Positions 16,922 through 23,553 of a stretch of 32,742 nt of DNA are shown one piece after another. The stretch is from NCBI GenBank assembly GCA_910577825.1, contig CAJTOK010000026.1, positions 15,761 through 48,502 on the forward strand. Direction: 5' to 3'. Made by a program: the position numbers and the translations under genes. Under the pieces are notes generated by a model. That model worked only from the letters and a program-made list of their open reading frames with translations. It had not been told where the DNA came from and searched no databases. This DNA is from an uncultured Lachnospiraceae bacterium (GTDB taxonomy: Bacteria; Bacillota; Clostridia; Lachnospirales; Lachnospiraceae). Positions within the stretch are counted from its first letter, which is position 1; each line of letters starts with the position of its first letter.

Positions 16922-17027
16922 TTATTTCCTTTCACCAGTTAATTCATTATATTTTCTATAGTAATTATAAATTTTCACATACTTTTCTTACCATACATAT
17001 ATAAGTATCATTTTTTAACAGGGCCAT
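16922..17027 (-). pseudogene. Possible small gene with frameshift in a 4-A run
   Basis: From ATG 17027 the frame reads MALLKNDTYICMVRKVCE and stops. The +1 frame at the same point continues as IYNYYRKYNELTGERK to TAA at 16922, just before the SLOG gene. Removing one A from the run at 16975-16972 joins them into 34 residues. No ribosome site is visible before the ATG, so this is tentative. Confidence 0.4.
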
Positions 17028-17081
17028 AATTAAATAAAGAAGCTTTTTCAATTATTTATTTTCCTTATCTGTTGCAACATT

Positions 17082-17918
17082 TTAAAAATTTTTTACAGCC
17101 TTCATTGCCCTTATATATGCCTCTTTCTGTATTTCAATCTGTCTTTCTTTTTCTGCCATTTCTTTTTCAGCAGCCTTGCGTTTTTTATATTCAGACCTTT
17201 TTGCATATTTCTTTTTAATACGTTCCTTTTCTTCCTTATCAGCCTGTTCTTTTTTTAGTTTATCATTGTAAACTTTCAGGCCATGTCTGACAGCATTATT
17301 ATAAACACCAGAACCGCCCATAATTTTTTTAGAAATACAGATAGAAACTGCCATTTCCAGACTAAATACATCCGGCTTTCTGCATACAGCCTTTTCTTTT
17401 GACCCGTCTTCAAAAACCACTTCCACAACCATGCCTGGTACAATAACATTTACATCTCTTATTACGGGTAATTCAATTTTGTAAGTCCTGTCATTTTTAA
17501 TAATCATGTCTATGCCATTTGGAAGATGGATTTTACGCCCTGTATATGCAGGATTATAATTACTGGTGCAATATAAACTATCGTGTGTCATTTCTGTTTT
17601 TCCTTCTCTTTCACATCCATCTGGTGTACATGTTGCTGTTTTTACATCTGCATTTAACAGCTGGTGTAATATTTCATCCACATCATCAGCTAACAAGATG
17701 CCTGTCCAGAATTTATTGTTTGTTAATGAACCGTTATCCATAAGATACTTATATTCTTTAACAGTCATAGGATGGTGGATTTTAATCCCCATATGCCTTG
17801 CCTGTTCTAATATATATACTGGATTATGTGCAGTAAGTATTGGTATGCCAGTTTCTGCCGATTTTAAAATCAAATCATGTGTTTTCCCACGTCCACGTCC
17901 TTTACAAATTAATTCCAT
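17082..17918 (-). CDS. Orphan P-loop ATPase with coiled-coil tail
   Basis: A 278-residue protein. The N-terminus carries a P-loop, ICKGRGRGKTHDLI, like those of terminase-type or viral NTPases, and a Walker B candidate ILLADDVDEIL near residue 75. The middle is a beta-rich domain (VIVPGMVVEVVFEDGS). From about residue 215 it is a charged coiled coil (EQADKEEKERIKKKYAKR). I cannot assign a function; packaging, recombination or signalling are all possible. ATG with GGGAGGG site. Confidence 0.7.
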   Translation of the reverse strand: MELICKGRGRGKTHDLILKSAETGIPILTAHNPVYILEQARHMGIKIHHPMTVKEYKYLMDNGSLTNNKFWTGILLADDVDEILHQLLNADVKTATCTPDGCEREGKTEMTHDSLYCTSNYNPAYTGRKIHLPNGIDMIIKNDRTYKIELPVIRDVNVIVPGMVVEVVFEDGSKEKAVCRKPDVFSLEMAVSICISKKIMGGSGVYNNAVRHGLKVYNDKLKKEQADKEEKERIKKKYAKRSEYKKRKAAEKEMAEKERQIEIQKEAYIRAMKAVKNF

Positions 17919-17977
17919 GTTATACCCTCCCTTTTTTTATTCTTTTCCTGACTGTTGTATATCCATTATTTTCAATA

Positions 17978-18019
17978 ATTTATACTGTATGTAGTTTTTA
18001 TCCTGCATACAGTATAAAT
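17978..18019. repeat. 14-bp perfect inverted repeat between SPFH and P-loop genes
   Basis: ATTTATACTGTATG and CATACAGTATAAAT are exact reverse complements separated by 14 bases. It lies in the 136-base gap downstream of the SPFH gene and upstream of the P-loop gene. There is no U tract after it on the minus transcript, so it is more likely an operator or an RNA processing hairpin than a simple terminator. Confidence 0.6.
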
Positions 18020-18054
18020 AAACATAATTCCATAATAAATTTTTCTAATAATGT

Positions 18055-18933
18055 TTATTTTGTATCTGCCACTGCTACAGTCCCACCAGACTGCACAGTC
18101 ACCCATCCATGTTTTAACCTGGCTTCTGCTTCTTTCATCTTAATAAGCCTGTCTGTTATTGAACTGGATTTCAGTTCATTTGCTTTAGCTTCCGCTTCTG
18201 CTTCCTTTACTTTAATAGCTGCTGCATTTTCAGCTTTAATCAGAGCAGTATCCGCTTCAACTCTGGCTGTTTCCTGTTCAGCCTGTGCCTGCTGCTTCTT
18301 CTGCAGTGCTGTAACCCTGTTGTTTATGGCTTCTTTAAGCTGTTCATCAGGATGTACGTCAATTATTGATGCATCAAGCACATTTATGCCATATTCTTTA
18401 ATAAATTTACTGTCAAGGTAATCTGTTAATTTGCTGTTGATTTCAGAACGGTTTCCAGAATAAATATCCATCATTGAATAGTTTGTTGTGATTTCAGATA
18501 CTTTGGATTTAAGGACTGATTTTACCCTGTTTTCTACAATGGCTTCGCCGTCCATGCCCCTGAATTTCTTATATGTATCTACAAGCTGTGCTTCATTGAA
18601 TTTATAAGACATCTGGAAGCTTATTGCAATGGAGGCATCATCAGATGTAGATACTTTGAAACTGTCATCATCCTCGCTGCCTTCCCTTTCATCTTTGGTA
18701 AGGAGCAGCTGTTCATTGCTGGTTGTGAAACACTTGACATGTTCTGTAGGCTTAGTGATATGGTATCCTGTGGTTAAAGTATTATCTTTGACACCGCCAT
18801 TCATTGAATATATAACCCCTGCATATCCGACAGGTATTTTTACCATGCAATTTACAATAACAATTAATCCTATAAAGAGTGCAATACCTGTAAATATACC
18901 ACCTGCTACCTTTGCTTTTGCTGATTTACTCAT
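18055..18933 (-). CDS. SPFH/band-7 (prohibitin-like) membrane protein
   Basis: A 292-residue SPFH-domain protein. One membrane helix lies near residues 10-30 (GIFTGIALFIGLIVIVNCMV); the SPFH domain follows (VGYAGVIYSMNGGVKD, SYKFNEAQLVDTYKKF, VLDASIIDVHPDEQLKEAI). A long alanine/glutamate coiled coil comes next (QAEQETARVEADTALIKAEN). Such proteins form large rings in the membrane and act with proteases such as FtsH. A phage copy could remodel or protect the host membrane. It overlaps the small membrane gene upstream by 8 bases, suggesting joint action. Confidence 0.9.
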   Translation of the reverse strand: MSKSAKAKVAGGIFTGIALFIGLIVIVNCMVKIPVGYAGVIYSMNGGVKDNTLTTGYHITKPTEHVKCFTTSNEQLLLTKDEREGSEDDDSFKVSTSDDASIAISFQMSYKFNEAQLVDTYKKFRGMDGEAIVENRVKSVLKSKVSEITTNYSMMDIYSGNRSEINSKLTDYLDSKFIKEYGINVLDASIIDVHPDEQLKEAINNRVTALQKKQQAQAEQETARVEADTALIKAENAAAIKVKEAEAEAKANELKSSSITDRLIKMKEAEARLKHGWVTVQSGGTVAVADTK

Positions 18934-19108
18934 TATTCTTTTCCCCCAATGTTTTTATTTTTTCATTTTCTTTAGGATTTTCTGGGTCTTCAACCAGCTT
19001 ATCCCACTTTTTTATTAACAGCCTGCCTACTGATGTAAATAACCCGGATGCAGTAAACCATGCTGCTGTTGCTGCTATAAACAGTAATAACCAAAATACA
19101 GGGTTCAT
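18926..19108 (-). CDS. Small membrane protein partnered with the SPFH protein
   Basis: A 60-residue protein with one N-terminal membrane helix (NPVFWLLLFIAATAAWFTAS) and a charged cytosolic tail (KLVEDPENPKENEKIK). ATG at 19108 has AAGGA at about 9 bases; a longer start at 19126 is possible but places the ribosome site inside the gene. Its stop overlaps the start of the SPFH gene, so the two are translated together. Confidence 0.8.
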   Translation of the reverse strand: MNPVFWLLLFIAATAAWFTASGLFTSVGRLLIKKWDKLVEDPENPKENEKIKTLGEKNNE

Positions 19109-19165
19109 AAATACTATCCTTTCCATAATAAACTGTTTACATTATTTTATAACCTGTTTTTACAT

Positions 19166-19258
19166 TCAGCCTGTACACCACCTTTCTTTTTTGTAATCCC
19201 TTGCCATGCTGGCTATGGCTGTATCTTTAATGTCTGGATAATTCCAGAATAACCATAT
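19166..19258 (-). CDS. Possible small ORF without a standard start
   Basis: This frame reads WNYPDIKDTAIASMARDYKK and ends ERWCTG with TGA at 19166. It looks protein-like but follows a TAA without ATG, GTG or TTG; ATA at 19258 is the only upstream initiation-like codon, with no clear ribosome site. It may be a gene remnant. The sequence upstream (19240-19300) has repeats of CCAGAATAAC and TTCCAG/CTGGAA. Confidence 0.3.
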   Translation of the reverse strand: MWLFWNYPDIKDTAIASMARDYKKERWCTG

Positions 19259-19297
19259 TTAATACTGGAATTTACAGTAACCAGAATAACTGTGCTA

Positions 19298-19632
19298 TTA
19301 ATATTTCCTGTTCTCAAGCACTAATGAATCTTTACAGGCAGTTGTAAGTGCATTTGACAGCCCGTCATTTCTTATTTCTATATTCTGTCCTGTACTGCCG
19401 TCAGAACCATACCTTCCACGCATTGCTGCACCAACGGCTATATAACAGTCTTTCTGGACTGTTGTAATTGTATTGCAAATCCCGTCAGTCCTGAGAACCC
19501 ATTCCCTCATGTTGCATCTGCGTTCTTTGATTTTACCAGCCTCATAATCTTTCCTGATTTTTTTGCATATCCTGTCCTCTGGTATTTAAGTGCAGCCGGA
19601 AGAATATCTTCATAGCCACAAGCAGATGTTAT
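19298..19632 (-). pseudogene. Cytosine-methylase-like fragment with DGxxNxxTT repeats, frameshifted
   Basis: A second, short gene after dcm. From ATA 19632 (overlapping the dcm TAA as ATAA) it reads MTSACGYEDILPAALKYQRT and GYAKK. The frame then shifts at a 7-A run (19564-19558) and continues as IRKDYEAGKIKERRCNMREW to TAA at 19298. It has two related units about 45 residues apart, RTDGICNTITTVQKD and RNDGLSNALTTACKD, of the kind found in target-recognition parts of C5 methylases. Catalytic motifs are absent. It may be a detached recognition module or decay product; one missing A explains the shift. Confidence 0.6.
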
Positions 19633-20894
19633 TCTACTTGTGGTCTGGTAAAATTTTGAATTTTCTCATCTGTGCAGGTATATGTACCATCATATTGTGC
19701 TTTATATAAATGTTCTGCCAGCAGTTCACAGCAGTCTGTTATAATCCCGTTTCCTGCCTGTTTGTATAAATGTGTGTTAGCAACACCTATAGAAAATGCC
19801 TTGTCGCAGTCTTCAAATGTAAGTCCCATAAGCTTCCAGCACTCTCTTGGAGTAAGCTTGCGGATTCGGATAGAAAAATTACTATTGTCTGCACTTTCAA
19901 TTATCTTAGGGGTATTACCATGCCCTGCTGTGTGTGTTGGTGCAATACTATCTGTTGAAACTACAACACCATCCTGGGACGTATTTAATTTAACGGTTTT
20001 TATAATATCTGGTTCTTGTCCATTACATAAACCAGGATGTCCCTCTTTTAAACCCCCTAAAAACTTTTTAACTTTATCATCTGGTATATAATACTTTTCA
20101 TCCACATCTTCTTCCAGGACATCTTCCAGCCTTATACCAGTATCAAACGGTTTTGGAAAAGTATAGTTCCCAGTATCAATATCTTTCCTGACGGCTATTA
20201 TAAATACTCTCTCCCTGTTTTGTGGGACACCACAATTTTTCCCGTTTATTACTGACCAGTATGGATTAAATCCAAGGTTATCAAATATATCCAATAATCC
20301 TTTAAAATGTTTAATAAATCTTTTGCTTATTAAGTTTTTAACATTTTCAACCATTATATATTTAGGCAAGGTATTATTATCCTTTGCCTTTTTTAATAAC
20401 CTTATATTTTCCCATAAAAGGGAACTCCTTGACTGGCTGTCTGGATCTAGTCCTGCCATTTTCCCAGCAACACTAATATCAGTACATGGAAATGAGCATG
20501 TCCAAAAATCGGCATATGGCAGTTCCGCAACCCTGCTTATATCACCAAGGTTATCTGACAGTTTGCAGGCCAGCCAGTATTTTTCTAAATCCTTATTCTT
20601 TCTTTTTGCCAGCTTAAACCAGTCAAATCCCTTTTTCTTATCCGGGTCATATCCAATGTTAATGTCTGTTAAATACTGTGCCATTTCCTCCCTTGGAGGA
20701 TAACCGGTATAATCCAGGACCATTTCATTTGTCATGCCGCAATGGACAGCTGCATATGAGAGGACTGATTCTTTATTAATATCAGAAGTGTTTACCACTT
20801 CAATATCAAACAGCCCTGAATTTTCAAAACCACGCCTCTGGCAGCCTATACCAGAAAACAGTTCATTCATAGTTAATTTTATTTTTTCTTCTAT
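19629..20894 (-). CDS. dcm: C5-cytosine DNA methyltransferase
   Basis: A cytosine-5 DNA methyltransferase of about 421 residues. The motifs are in normal order: NELFSGIGCQRRGFE (I), TCSFPCTDISVAG with the catalytic cysteine (IV), YIMVENVKNL (VI), NCGVPQNRERVFII (VIII), a recognition region, then LTPRECWKLMGL (IX) and YKQAGNGI (X). The obvious ATG at 20870 starts within the first beta strand and lacks a ribosome site. The ATA at 20894 overlaps an upstream TAG as ATAG, has CAGGA 6 bases before it, and adds MEEKIKLT, completing the strand. I therefore prefer it, as inference. Likely protects phage DNA from restriction. Confidence 0.92.
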   Translation of the reverse strand: MEEKIKLTMNELFSGIGCQRRGFENSGLFDIEVVNTSDINKESVLSYAAVHCGMTNEMVLDYTGYPPREEMAQYLTDINIGYDPDKKKGFDWFKLAKRKNKDLEKYWLACKLSDNLGDISRVAELPYADFWTCSFPCTDISVAGKMAGLDPDSQSRSSLLWENIRLLKKAKDNNTLPKYIMVENVKNLISKRFIKHFKGLLDIFDNLGFNPYWSVINGKNCGVPQNRERVFIIAVRKDIDTGNYTFPKPFDTGIRLEDVLEEDVDEKYYIPDDKVKKFLGGLKEGHPGLCNGQEPDIIKTVKLNTSQDGVVVSTDSIAPTHTAGHGNTPKIIESADNSNFSIRIRKLTPRECWKLMGLTFEDCDKAFSIGVANTHLYKQAGNGIITDCCELLAEHLYKAQYDGTYTCTDEKIQNFTRPQVE

Positions 20895-21027
20895 TTACAT
20901 TCCTGGAGTAAAGACAGCCTTTTACAACTGTCTGCTGGCTCTCTTTCTTCCCTTCTTCAAAATTTTACAACAGGATATAACTCTTACAGGCAAGCCTGCT
21001 TCCTGCTAATACTTTTCTGTCCTTCAT
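20891..21027 (-). pseudogene. Broken small gene upstream of dcm
   Basis: ATG at 21027, overlapping the previous stop, opens a 20-residue frame MKDRKVLAGSRLACKSYILL ending at 20965. Further down, the -1 frame encodes REEREPADSCKRLSLLQECK and ends in the TAG at 20891 that overlaps the putative dcm ATA start. The two pieces may be one small gene broken by an indel. No known family. Confidence 0.35.
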
Positions 21028-21335
21028 TATTCTGTTTCTTCCTTACATACAAATAATTCACCAAATACCTTTAAAACACTGATAAAATCATCTAACATTG
21101 GCATGTAGTTTACATTAATGAACTGGTCATCTTTCACATTTTCATGCGTAACAAACGGTGCAAAAGAAGCCTCTCCCTGGAAAATACATAATATCCCGAG
21201 TGATATCCCGTCTTTGTTTAACTGGAAATGGAAATGGTCTTTCTCTTTCATAATTTTTATAATAATTTCACATCCAGTCATGTTTTTTAATTTTTCTGCA
21301 AATACCCTGTAATTTTTTACTTTTATAATTTCCAT
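21027..21335 (-). CDS. Hypothetical phage protein
   Basis: A 102-residue protein of unknown function, starting MEIIKVKNYRVFAEKLKN. It is a mixed alpha/beta chain (CEIIIKIMKEKDHFHFQLN, MPMLDDFISVLKVFGELF). ATG at 21335 is preferred because GGAGG lies upstream at good spacing. The frame extends up to ATA 21419 at the MT-A70 stop (ATAA), but that longer version would bury the ribosome site. Confidence 0.75.
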   Translation of the reverse strand: MEIIKVKNYRVFAEKLKNMTGCEIIIKIMKEKDHFHFQLNKDGISLGILCIFQGEASFAPFVTHENVKDDQFINVNYMPMLDDFISVLKVFGELFVCKEETE

Positions 21336-21415
21336 AACCGCTTTCCTCCTGCTTTTTTTATTTTTACTATCCTGTATTCTGGCAAGTAACATGCCAGCTG
21401 TCTGTAACCAGGCCG

Positions 21416-21982
21416 TTATTTAATTACATCCCTTATATCCCTTCCATCAATTTCATTCCCAATACTGTCCCAGCCTGGACATAAATCCCTTGCAAATAAT
21501 TCTATCCTGGGCAGGTCCCCGCATAAAGAAACTATCCTTTCCCTTATTTCAGGAGGTTTGGAACTATGGGCAGTTTTAGGGTACTGGATAACCTGTTTTA
21601 TATCCCTGGATTCCCTCCAGTATTTACCCTTTCTGGCTATAAGGCAGTATTCTGCATTTGAAATTGTATATTTCCCTAAGCCGTCTTCTCTTACACAGGA
21701 CATGTCATTTTTCATTTTTATCCATACAAACCCCACTGTTGCATATTTAAACCCCCATGATTTAATGACTGTAAAACTTTTTTCAAAAAATGGTGAAGTC
21801 ACCCATAAAAATAAATAACAGTCAGATGCAGCAATATTCTGTACAGGCAGGCAGCATATGTCCTGGAATTTCATTACATTATAATGCCTGTCTGCAATCC
21901 CACAAAATTTTCCATTAAGGTTTTTGGTATTTCCATAATCCCATGGCGGGTCTGCATAAATGATATTATATTTTTTATCCAT
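21416..21982 (-). CDS. MT-A70 family adenine methyltransferase
   Basis: A 188-residue N6-adenine methyltransferase of the MT-A70 group. The N-terminal catalytic motif is NIIYADPPWDYGNTKNLNGK. CYLFLWVTSPFFEKSF and YATVGFVWIKM follow, and the end (SSKPPEIRERIVSLCGD, RIELFARDLCPGWDSIGNEI) is typical of phage members. Length is normal for phage forms. It may methylate DNA or, less likely, RNA. It lies in an operon with the NPPF protein and the nicotinamidase. Confidence 0.92.
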   Translation of the reverse strand: MDKKYNIIYADPPWDYGNTKNLNGKFCGIADRHYNVMKFQDICCLPVQNIAASDCYLFLWVTSPFFEKSFTVIKSWGFKYATVGFVWIKMKNDMSCVREDGLGKYTISNAEYCLIARKGKYWRESRDIKQVIQYPKTAHSSKPPEIRERIVSLCGDLPRIELFARDLCPGWDSIGNEIDGRDIRDVIK

Positions 21983-21994
21983 TTCCTGCCCTTC

Positions 21995-22537
21995 TTAATT
22001 TTTAACCAACGGCCTTTCATATTCCACCAGTTTTTCAATTATTAAATCTTCTGGAAGCAGATACCTGCAGAAATAAGCTGTTGCAAACGGGCTTCCTTTT
22101 ACTGCATGTCCCATATTCCTGTCATCATGGTAACAGACCCTTGCATCAAAGCTTAATATCTGTATGCCCTGTTTAAAATACTGGTATCTTGTTTTCCCCT
22201 GTAATGAATTTAATGGCAGCAGTATTGCGAATGGCTTGTTGAAAGAATAAAGCCTTACTAATATCCTGTCTTTTAAACTGAACGGCGGGTTTGACACTAT
22301 TATATCCCAGTGTGCTGGTTCATAATGGAAGAAATCCTGCCCGTCACTGATATGTGAAGAAACCACATTATAACCGCATTCTTTTAACCTCACAGCAAAC
22401 GCAGACCATTTTTCATCAAAAGGACACCATATAATTTTGTCTTCTGGCAGGTATCTGGCAATATGGTCTACAATATAATAAGGTGTATATAATGAATCAT
22501 TTGTCCTGTCTGATTTCAAATATCCTGTATTCCCCAT
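21995..22537 (-). CDS. NPPF-motif methyltransferase-like protein
   Basis: A 180-residue protein with the adenine-methyltransferase signature WDIIVSNPPFSLKDRI. The N-terminal YTPYYIVDHIARYLPED with IIWCPFDEKWSAFA, and ISDGQDFFHYEP, fit the AdoMet-binding part. The rest (FAILLPLNSLQGKTRYQYF) fits a compact Rossmann methylase without a large recognition domain. Short phage proteins of this kind are often annotated as adenine methyltransferases; the target is unknown. ATG at 22537 lies next to the nicotinamidase stop. Confidence 0.75.
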   Translation of the reverse strand: MGNTGYLKSDRTNDSLYTPYYIVDHIARYLPEDKIIWCPFDEKWSAFAVRLKECGYNVVSSHISDGQDFFHYEPAHWDIIVSNPPFSLKDRILVRLYSFNKPFAILLPLNSLQGKTRYQYFKQGIQILSFDARVCYHDDRNMGHAVKGSPFATAYFCRYLLPEDLIIEKLVEYERPLVKN

Positions 22538-22538
22538 G

Positions 22539-23069
22539 TCATTCCCCTTCTACACCAACATGGCAGGACTTCATAACTTTTACTGCTGCATCATGGTTTT
22601 CTGGTGTAGTCCCTGCACAGCATGATACATCCACTGTTATTTCTGTTTCTGGGAAAAATGCCTTTGCCATTAAAGCATTTGATATGACACTGGCATCTGT
22701 ATATAACCCACAGAAGTCAATTTTTGCCTTGTTCTTGCCAATAACCTTACTGATTTCATGTATAAGCTTTGGTAAACCAGGACCCTGTTTTTCAATGCTT
22801 TTGAAATCCCTGCCAGACAGTGCAGCCATGACATCACCATTTACCAGCCAGCCATTTGTCAGCCTTGTACAATGTGGTACGGGATGCTTTTTACCTTCGG
22901 ATGTACCAGGATAATTGCTGTAATGCGTGTCAAGGATAACAAAAATCCTGCCTTTAAAACTTCTGGCTTTAGATACTACATTCCTGACAATACCTGCTGC
23001 TTCTTTTGTCGCTAAAGTGCCTTCTATAAAATCATTCTGCATACTGGTTATTACTAATATCTTCTTCAT
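22539..23069 (-). CDS. Nicotinamidase / isochorismatase-like cysteine hydrolase
   Basis: A 176-residue cysteine hydrolase of the nicotinamidase type. The catalytic aspartate lies in ITSMQNDFIEGTLATKEA. The substrate region is FVILDTHYSNYPGTSEGK followed by HPVPHC. The nucleophile is in VDVSCCAGTTPENHDAAVKV. Nicotinamidases convert nicotinamide to nicotinate for NAD salvage. On a phage this could restore NAD consumed by host defences such as Thoeris or Sir2 systems; that role is inference. Start ATG at 23069 with GAAAGGGAAAA upstream rather than the longer 23111 version. Confidence 0.85.
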   Translation of the reverse strand: MKKILVITSMQNDFIEGTLATKEAAGIVRNVVSKARSFKGRIFVILDTHYSNYPGTSEGKKHPVPHCTRLTNGWLVNGDVMAALSGRDFKSIEKQGPGLPKLIHEISKVIGKNKAKIDFCGLYTDASVISNALMAKAFFPETEITVDVSCCAGTTPENHDAAVKVMKSCHVGVEGE

Positions 23070-23145
23070 AAAATATGTTTTCCCTTTCTGGTATTTTTTT
23101 AACACAGCCATGCAACAGATTGTTATTACATGGCTGCATAATTAA

Positions 23146-23535
23146 TTAACCATCAAGTTCTGCAAGCATTTTTTGTAAATCTTCATCAGATGCATTTTCT
23201 AACATCTTATCATTCCTTGCAGCCATGATTTCCATAATCTTCTGTTTCTTTGCCCTGTTTTCGGCTTTTCTTTCCTTTGCTGCTTTTTCTTCAAGCTTTA
23301 CACCTACAATATGTTTTACAACTGCAATCTGGATATCCAGTATTTCATCTTCATTGCTTTTTACATCAAGCAGGCTTTCTTCTTTTGACTGTTTTGCCTG
23401 TGAATTAAGTGTTTTAAATATATTATCAAGTCCTGTAACCGGCAAATCCCATAAATCTTCTGCTGTAATATTCCCCTTATATGGGAAACGTACTTTATTT
23501 CTCACAACATATTCAAAAATATCTTTTACTTCCAT
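23146..23535 (-). CDS. Conserved helical phage protein
   Basis: A 129-residue charged, largely coiled-coil protein (FEYVVRNKVRFPYKGNITAE, DLWDLPVTGLDNIFKTLN, EKAAKERKAENRAKKQK). I recognise it as a family common in Firmicute phages, with no known function. A typical ribosome site AAAGGAG precedes the ATG. It lies just upstream of the nicotinamidase and downstream of the 687-residue protein, suggesting joint expression. Confidence 0.82.
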   Translation of the reverse strand: MEVKDIFEYVVRNKVRFPYKGNITAEDLWDLPVTGLDNIFKTLNSQAKQSKEESLLDVKSNEDEILDIQIAVVKHIVGVKLEEKAAKERKAENRAKKQKIMEIMAARNDKMLENASDEDLQKMLAELDG

Positions 23536-23553
23536 AATCTTTTCTCCTTTTCA

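Noticed and set aside
17978..18019. LexA/SOS box reading CTGTATG-CATACAG
   Set aside because: The arms are 14 bases apart, unlike Gram-negative LexA boxes, and Firmicute boxes use GAAC/GTTC.
17840..18421. Plus-strand frame of 193 codons across the SPFH gene
   Set aside because: It is antisense to a clear SPFH coding region, has low-complexity serine/alanine composition and no ribosome site.
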